DNA from: Planctomycetota bacterium
GTDB taxonomy: Bacteria; Planctomycetota; UBA8108
Direction of reading: 5' to 3'
Assembly: GCA_022451445.1 (NCBI GenBank)
Contig: JAKUSY010000091.1
Coordinates: forward strand, 1-9,315
DNA length: 9,315 nucleotides
A model generated the notes under the pieces. The model did not search any database, was not told the origin of the DNA, and saw only the letters and a list, made by a program, of their open reading frames with translations. This document shows positions 6,543 through 9,315 of the stretch, in pieces (the stretch's first letter is position 1; each line of letters starts with the position of its first letter). The position numbers and the translations under genes are program-made.

Positions 6543-7640
6543 CTAGCCGCCGCGAACCGGTCTCTCTACGGGACCGATCGCGTCCTCTCCCGGACGCTCG
6601 ACGGGGCCAATAACGCCCGGTTCAGGAACCTCTACCGGGCCAGGTTCGACATCATCCCTGCCCCGAACCCCGCAGACGGTGAAGACGGGTCCGGTCAGGA
6701 CATTGTTAGCACAGGTGGCTTCGCACTCGCGGCAGAGCGAGAGCATGAAGGTGCCGCACCAGCCGTCTCCGAGCGAGGCCAGCAGGCGTCCATTGCGTCC
6801 CGGGTCGAGATTCAGCAGACGGCCGTTCCTTGCCCGGATCTGGTAGCAACCGCTACGCGCGTTCACGACGAGGCAGCCGTCCTGGCGCAGCTCGCAGTCG
6901 CCCGGAAGAATATCGGGGCCACAATCTACGTGGGCCGCTTCGCAGGATTCGATGGAATCGTAGAGCTCTTCGCAATCACGCCCCGCGCAATCACAGCCGC
7001 TGAGCGTGCGACAGCCTCTGCCGTCCCAATAATAGCCGAGAATGGCGGCGCAGAGGCCTTCTGACGCGACATCCATGGGCTCACAGGAGACCGGCTCAGG
7101 CTCGTCATCGATACAGTCGACGTGCGCGGCCTCGCAGGACCTGATGCTGTCATAGAGCTCTCCACAATCATCGCCGGCGCAGTCGCAGCCGCCGAGGGAC
7201 TGGCAGCTCTCACCGTCCCAGTAAAAACCGAGCAACATCCTGCAGAGGCCGACGCCCTCGACGTCCATCGCCTCACAGGATTCCCCACCGGGACCGATGT
7301 CCGGACAGCCGGTGCTCTCGCAGCCGAGAACGAGCTTCATCGAGCCACACTCCGGAAAGGGAGCGGGGACCGGATCGCCGCCAAGGAAGAGAAAGTTCAA
7401 AAGATAAACGCCGTCGGAGAGGTCTACCGTACCGCCGGTGGCGGCATCCCCGTTCACATCCGCCGCCTCGGCGCAGGGCAATGGAGCGCCCCCGAGGAAG
7501 AGGTTGTTGAGAATGTACACCGCGTCGGTGAGATTGACTTCGAGATCCAGGTTGGCATCACCCCTGAGAAAAGAGGTGCCATCCTGTGCTCTTACCCCCG
7601 TTGCAACCAGAACGATTGCCAGGAAGACTAACTTGCGCAT
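6543..7640 (-). CDS. Secreted cysteine-rich protein with dockerin-like repeats and a tandem eight-cysteine module
   Basis: 365 residues from the ATG at 7638-7640, which has AGGAG 7 nt upstream. The frame stays open 204 bases further upstream, but that part has no export signal, whereas MRKLVFLAIVLVATGVRAQ is a clean signal peptide cut after RAQ or nearby. Residues 26-51 and 60-88 are two dockerin-like Ca-binding repeats (RGDANLDLEVNLTDAV; DVNGDAATGGTVDLSDGV), each ending FLGG. Residues 122-176 and 186-240 are two copies of a module with eight cysteines at matching positions. Residues 249-324 form another Cys-rich segment (CLVVNARSGCYQIRARNGR), which I do not recognise. The tail is Pro/Glu-rich with GPVERP twice (345-350, 356-361). 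Dockerin-like pairs of this type are frequent at the start of planctomycete exported proteins; no cohesin partner is visible here. The even, spaced cysteines imply a disulfide-stabilised extracellular protein. No enzymatic motif is seen, and the function is unknown. It ends in a strong terminator. Confidence 0.88.
   Translation of the reverse strand: MRKLVFLAIVLVATGVRAQDGTSFLRGDANLDLEVNLTDAVYILNNLFLGGAPLPCAEAADVNGDAATGGTVDLSDGVYLLNFLFLGGDPVPAPFPECGSMKLVLGCESTGCPDIGPGGESCEAMDVEGVGLCRMLLGFYWDGESCQSLGGCDCAGDDCGELYDSIRSCEAAHVDCIDDEPEPVSCEPMDVASEGLCAAILGYYWDGRGCRTLSGCDCAGRDCEELYDSIESCEAAHVDCGPDILPGDCELRQDGCLVVNARSGCYQIRARNGRLLNLDPGRNGRLLASLGDGWCGTFMLSLCRECEATCANNVLTGPVFTVCGVRGRDDVEPGPVEVPEPGVIGPVERPGEDAIGPVERPVRGG
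6921..7277 (-). repeat. Tandem eight-cysteine module within the dockerin-bearing protein (two units, 64-residue period)
   Basis: Unit 1 is 7277-7113 and unit 2 is 7085-6921, 55 residues each with a nine-residue acidic spacer. All eight cysteines (122, 133, 146, 152, 154, 159, 169, 176) recur exactly 64 residues later. By hand alignment 39 of 55 residues are identical, including YWDG, GCDCAG, ELYDSI and CEAAHVDC. The DNA has diverged more than the protein, so the duplication is old and under protein-level constraint. Eight cysteines per unit allow four disulfides. I recall similar modules in exported proteins of Planctomycetota and Myxococcota but cannot name a family. Confidence 0.9.
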
Positions 7641-7784
7641 GGATATACTCCTATCGCTGTTCTGCCAAGCCCGACGTTTATGTCCCGAATCGACGGCCCA
7701 TGCCCCAGCAGGACCATCGCATCCTTCTATAGTCAAATGTACCAGCCAATCCGAGAATTCGTGCACAATCTCAAGATTTATGAA

Positions 7785-7831
7785 AATAATTCGGGAGCCT
7801 GAGTTCGCTGCCCGCAACCAGTTGAGCTCCC
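7785..7831 (-). terminator. Weak candidate terminator after the M48 peptidase gene
   Basis: On the minus strand GGGAGC (7831-7826) pairs with GCTCCC (7798-7793) across a 27-nt loop, followed by GAATTATTTTC. The stem is only 6 bp and the loop is long, so this is a weak candidate. The rest of the 215-base gap (7641-7855) is more AT-rich around 7730-7800 and must hold the promoter of the next gene if that gene is transcribed separately, but I see no convincing -35/-10 pair. Confidence 0.22.
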
Positions 7832-7855
7832 CGGGGAAGGGCATCCGGAAATCTC

Positions 7856-9315
7856 TCAGTCGTTGCCAGTGCCGGCGAGAAACGGCGGAAGGGGTACGCC
7901 TATGGCGTGGGCTAAAGAGTGCAGCAGCTCCGCCTCCCGGACGTCGATGACATCATCGAACAGGACACAATTTGAGGCGGCCTTGAGAAACGCCTTGCGC
8001 ATCCGAATAGACGATCGCGCCAACCTCCCGATCGAGGCTCTCAGCCCCTTGACCGTGACAGTCGCCGCCTCGTATTTCAGTTCAACTTTCCCCCCGAAAA
8101 CCTTCCGCGCATACTCAAAGGCCCGCGAGCGCTGACTCGGATCAACATGCCCGGCATCCGCCAGGGCGGAGAGAACACACGAGAAATCCGGGGCCAGTTC
8201 GTTAAACTTCCTGTAGCGCTTCTTGCTCTTCCGGCGCAGCCTCCCGGCTCCATACAGGCAAAACTCGATCATCGTAATGTAGCAGAACTCCCGGAGATCG
8301 ACCTTATTGTCGAGCTTGACGATTTGCTCGATCCGGCCGATGAACTGCCGGGCCTGGTCTTTCGTCAGGAGCCGCAGGGCCGGCGCGCACATCTCCAGCA
8401 GCGGAAGCCGCGCATGGTCATCCAGCCGGGGCATCCGCTTCTCAAGACGAACCAGCTCGCCCAGCTCGTCCTTCCCGAGAATCCCCGAGAGCCCCTTCCT
8501 GACCATCCTCCGGCGCTCCTTCTTATCCTCAGCAAGAAGCAAGAGGTACACCAGGGCGGTGGCGCTGAGAGGATGCCGGGCCGCCTCAGCAAGACCTGCG
8601 GGAAGCGAGGCGACAATGTGGATGGCATTCCTGATCCCGGCCTCGGTCACCGATCCGGCGCTGGCAACGACATCTGCAGCCTGCGCGGTTATTTTCCTTT
8701 TCGCTGTCTTCCTCCGCCGCGGCGGCCTTCGCCGTGATTTGCGGCCACCCCCCGACAGGCCGGCTACACCGGCCGCCAGTGGCGCCCCCGCCGACGTCGC
8801 GGCAGGTCCGATCGCCTTGACTGGGATCTTCTCGATGCGGGAGATCCTCTCGGGCAGAGGCGGATGGGTCAGGCCGGTCAGCTTTTGCAGCCAGGCCAGA
8901 CCGAAGCAAACCATGGGAATTACCACCACCCAGAACAGGGTCAGGGGCTGCCAGAGACTGCCCCCGTAAAAGTCTGCGGCAAGGATTGCGATAACCAAGT
9001 ACAGGACCGCGATGCTCCCCACAAAGATGAGAAAGGACTTGAGGCTGAAGGGACCTCCGCTGACGCTGGTAAAGCACATATGCGAGATCTCTGACGCTTT
9101 CGGGCTCTTGAGCTTACCATCTCCGTAGCCCCCTATTTTCCGCAGCGCCCCGGCGATACCGTTCGGATTACGAGTGAATTGAACAGCCGAGGCATCGGCG
9201 AGAAACTCACGCTGACGCGACACCGCGGCCTTGATCAACGAGCCGAAGAGGTGACCGATAAAGCCGATCACCATGAGCACCAACCCGCCGAAGAAGAACA
9301 CGGGCGCCAGGGAAC
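7856..9315 (-). CDS. M48 family (HtpX-like) membrane metallopeptidase, C-terminal part, with TerB-like extension (N-terminus off window)
   Basis: The frame is open through the right edge; residue numbers here count from the codon at 9301, with SLAP visible before it. The HExxH zinc motif must lie outside the window, but the following M48 block is present: a membrane helix (2-22) and then SRQREFLADASAVQFTRNP, whose Glu32 is the expected third zinc ligand. Two more membrane helices follow (about 86-107 and 117-137). The usual M48 ending THPPLPERISRIE (145-157) comes next. An unusually basic linker (about 187-204, GRKSRRRPPRRRKTAKRK) leads into a helical extension of about 270 residues with two TerB-like segments: 320-349 (IVKLDNKVDLREF) and 438-475 (CVLFDDVIDVREAELL). 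M48 membrane proteases degrade damaged or misfolded membrane proteins, and some carry such C-terminal extensions. The stop is TGA at 7856-7858, 215 bases before the next gene. Whether the catalytic site is intact cannot be judged here. Confidence 0.88.
   Translation of the reverse strand, partial: SLAPVFFFGGLVLMVIGFIGHLFGSLIKAAVSRQREFLADASAVQFTRNPNGIAGALRKIGGYGDGKLKSPKASEISHMCFTSVSGGPFSLKSFLIFVGSIAVLYLVIAILAADFYGGSLWQPLTLFWVVVIPMVCFGLAWLQKLTGLTHPPLPERISRIEKIPVKAIGPAATSAGAPLAAGVAGLSGGGRKSRRRPPRRRKTAKRKITAQAADVVASAGSVTEAGIRNAIHIVASLPAGLAEAARHPLSATALVYLLLLAEDKKERRRMVRKGLSGILGKDELGELVRLEKRMPRLDDHARLPLLEMCAPALRLLTKDQARQFIGRIEQIVKLDNKVDLREFCYITMIEFCLYGAGRLRRKSKKRYRKFNELAPDFSCVLSALADAGHVDPSQRSRAFEYARKVFGGKVELKYEAATVTVKGLRASIGRLARSSIRMRKAFLKAASNCVLFDDVIDVREAELLHSLAHAIGVPLPPFLAGTGND

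Noticed and set aside
6414..7064. Plus-strand open frame opposite the cysteine-rich gene
   Set aside because: It overlaps the terminator and the repeated cysteine module on the other strand and carries no motif, so it is a shadow.
7744..7780. Small palindromes (AATCT/AGATT, GAATTC, GTGCAC) in the gap before the cysteine-rich gene
   Set aside because: They are too short to separate from chance in an AT-rich stretch, and no paired operator or promoter spacing supports them.
7641..7844. N-terminal extension of the dockerin-bearing protein to 7844
   Set aside because: The longer start would place 68 unrelated residues before a clean signal peptide. The ATG at 7640 has a good AGGAG site.
8147..8737. 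Plus-strand frame opposite the M48 peptidase extension
   Set aside because: The opposite strand encodes the continuous TerB-like extension of the peptidase; the plus-strand product shows no family features.

Overview
The window is GC-rich bacterial DNA in which every supported gene lies on the minus strand. The best taxonomic guess is Planctomycetota or a close relative. The clues are the dockerin-like pair of the type 'RGDAN.D..V.LTDAV..LN.LFLGG' in the third protein, a secreted CotH-kinase protein with lamin-tail and chitobiase-type modules, and large multi-module exported proteins. This is inference from family distribution, because the window has no rRNA or other marker gene.

In transcription order (high to low coordinates) there are four genes. 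(1) 9315-7856 is the C-terminal part of a membrane M48 (HtpX-like) metallopeptidase, with an Arg-rich linker and a duplicated TerB-like helical extension; its N-terminus lies beyond the right edge. (2) 7640-6543 is a secreted 365-residue protein with two dockerin-like repeats and two copies of an eight-cysteine module repeated at exactly 64 residues. (3) 6275-2907 is a secreted protein of about 1122 residues that fuses a helical region, a TlpA-like thioredoxin, TPRs, a second TlpA-like thioredoxin, a DsbD-alpha-like domain and a trypsin-like serine protease. (4) 2810-1 is a secreted CotH-type kinase protein with lamin-tail and chitobiase C-terminal-like domains; its C-terminus lies beyond the left edge.

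The gaps are 215, 267 and 96 bases, so this is not a tight operon. The 267-base gap holds a good intrinsic terminator for gene 2, two further hairpins and a TATAAT box for gene 3. No gap exceeds 300 bases. I see no RNA genes, CRISPR array, insertion sequence or attachment site.

The common theme is envelope protein handling: a membrane protease, a disulfide-rich exported protein, an exported redox/protease fusion and an exported kinase. The most unusual object is the redox/protease fusion, which carries two intact WCGPC sites, a DsbD-alpha cysteine pair and a complete His-Asp-Ser triad in one chain. Its position next to a cysteine-rich exported protein suggests, but does not prove, an enzyme-client relationship.
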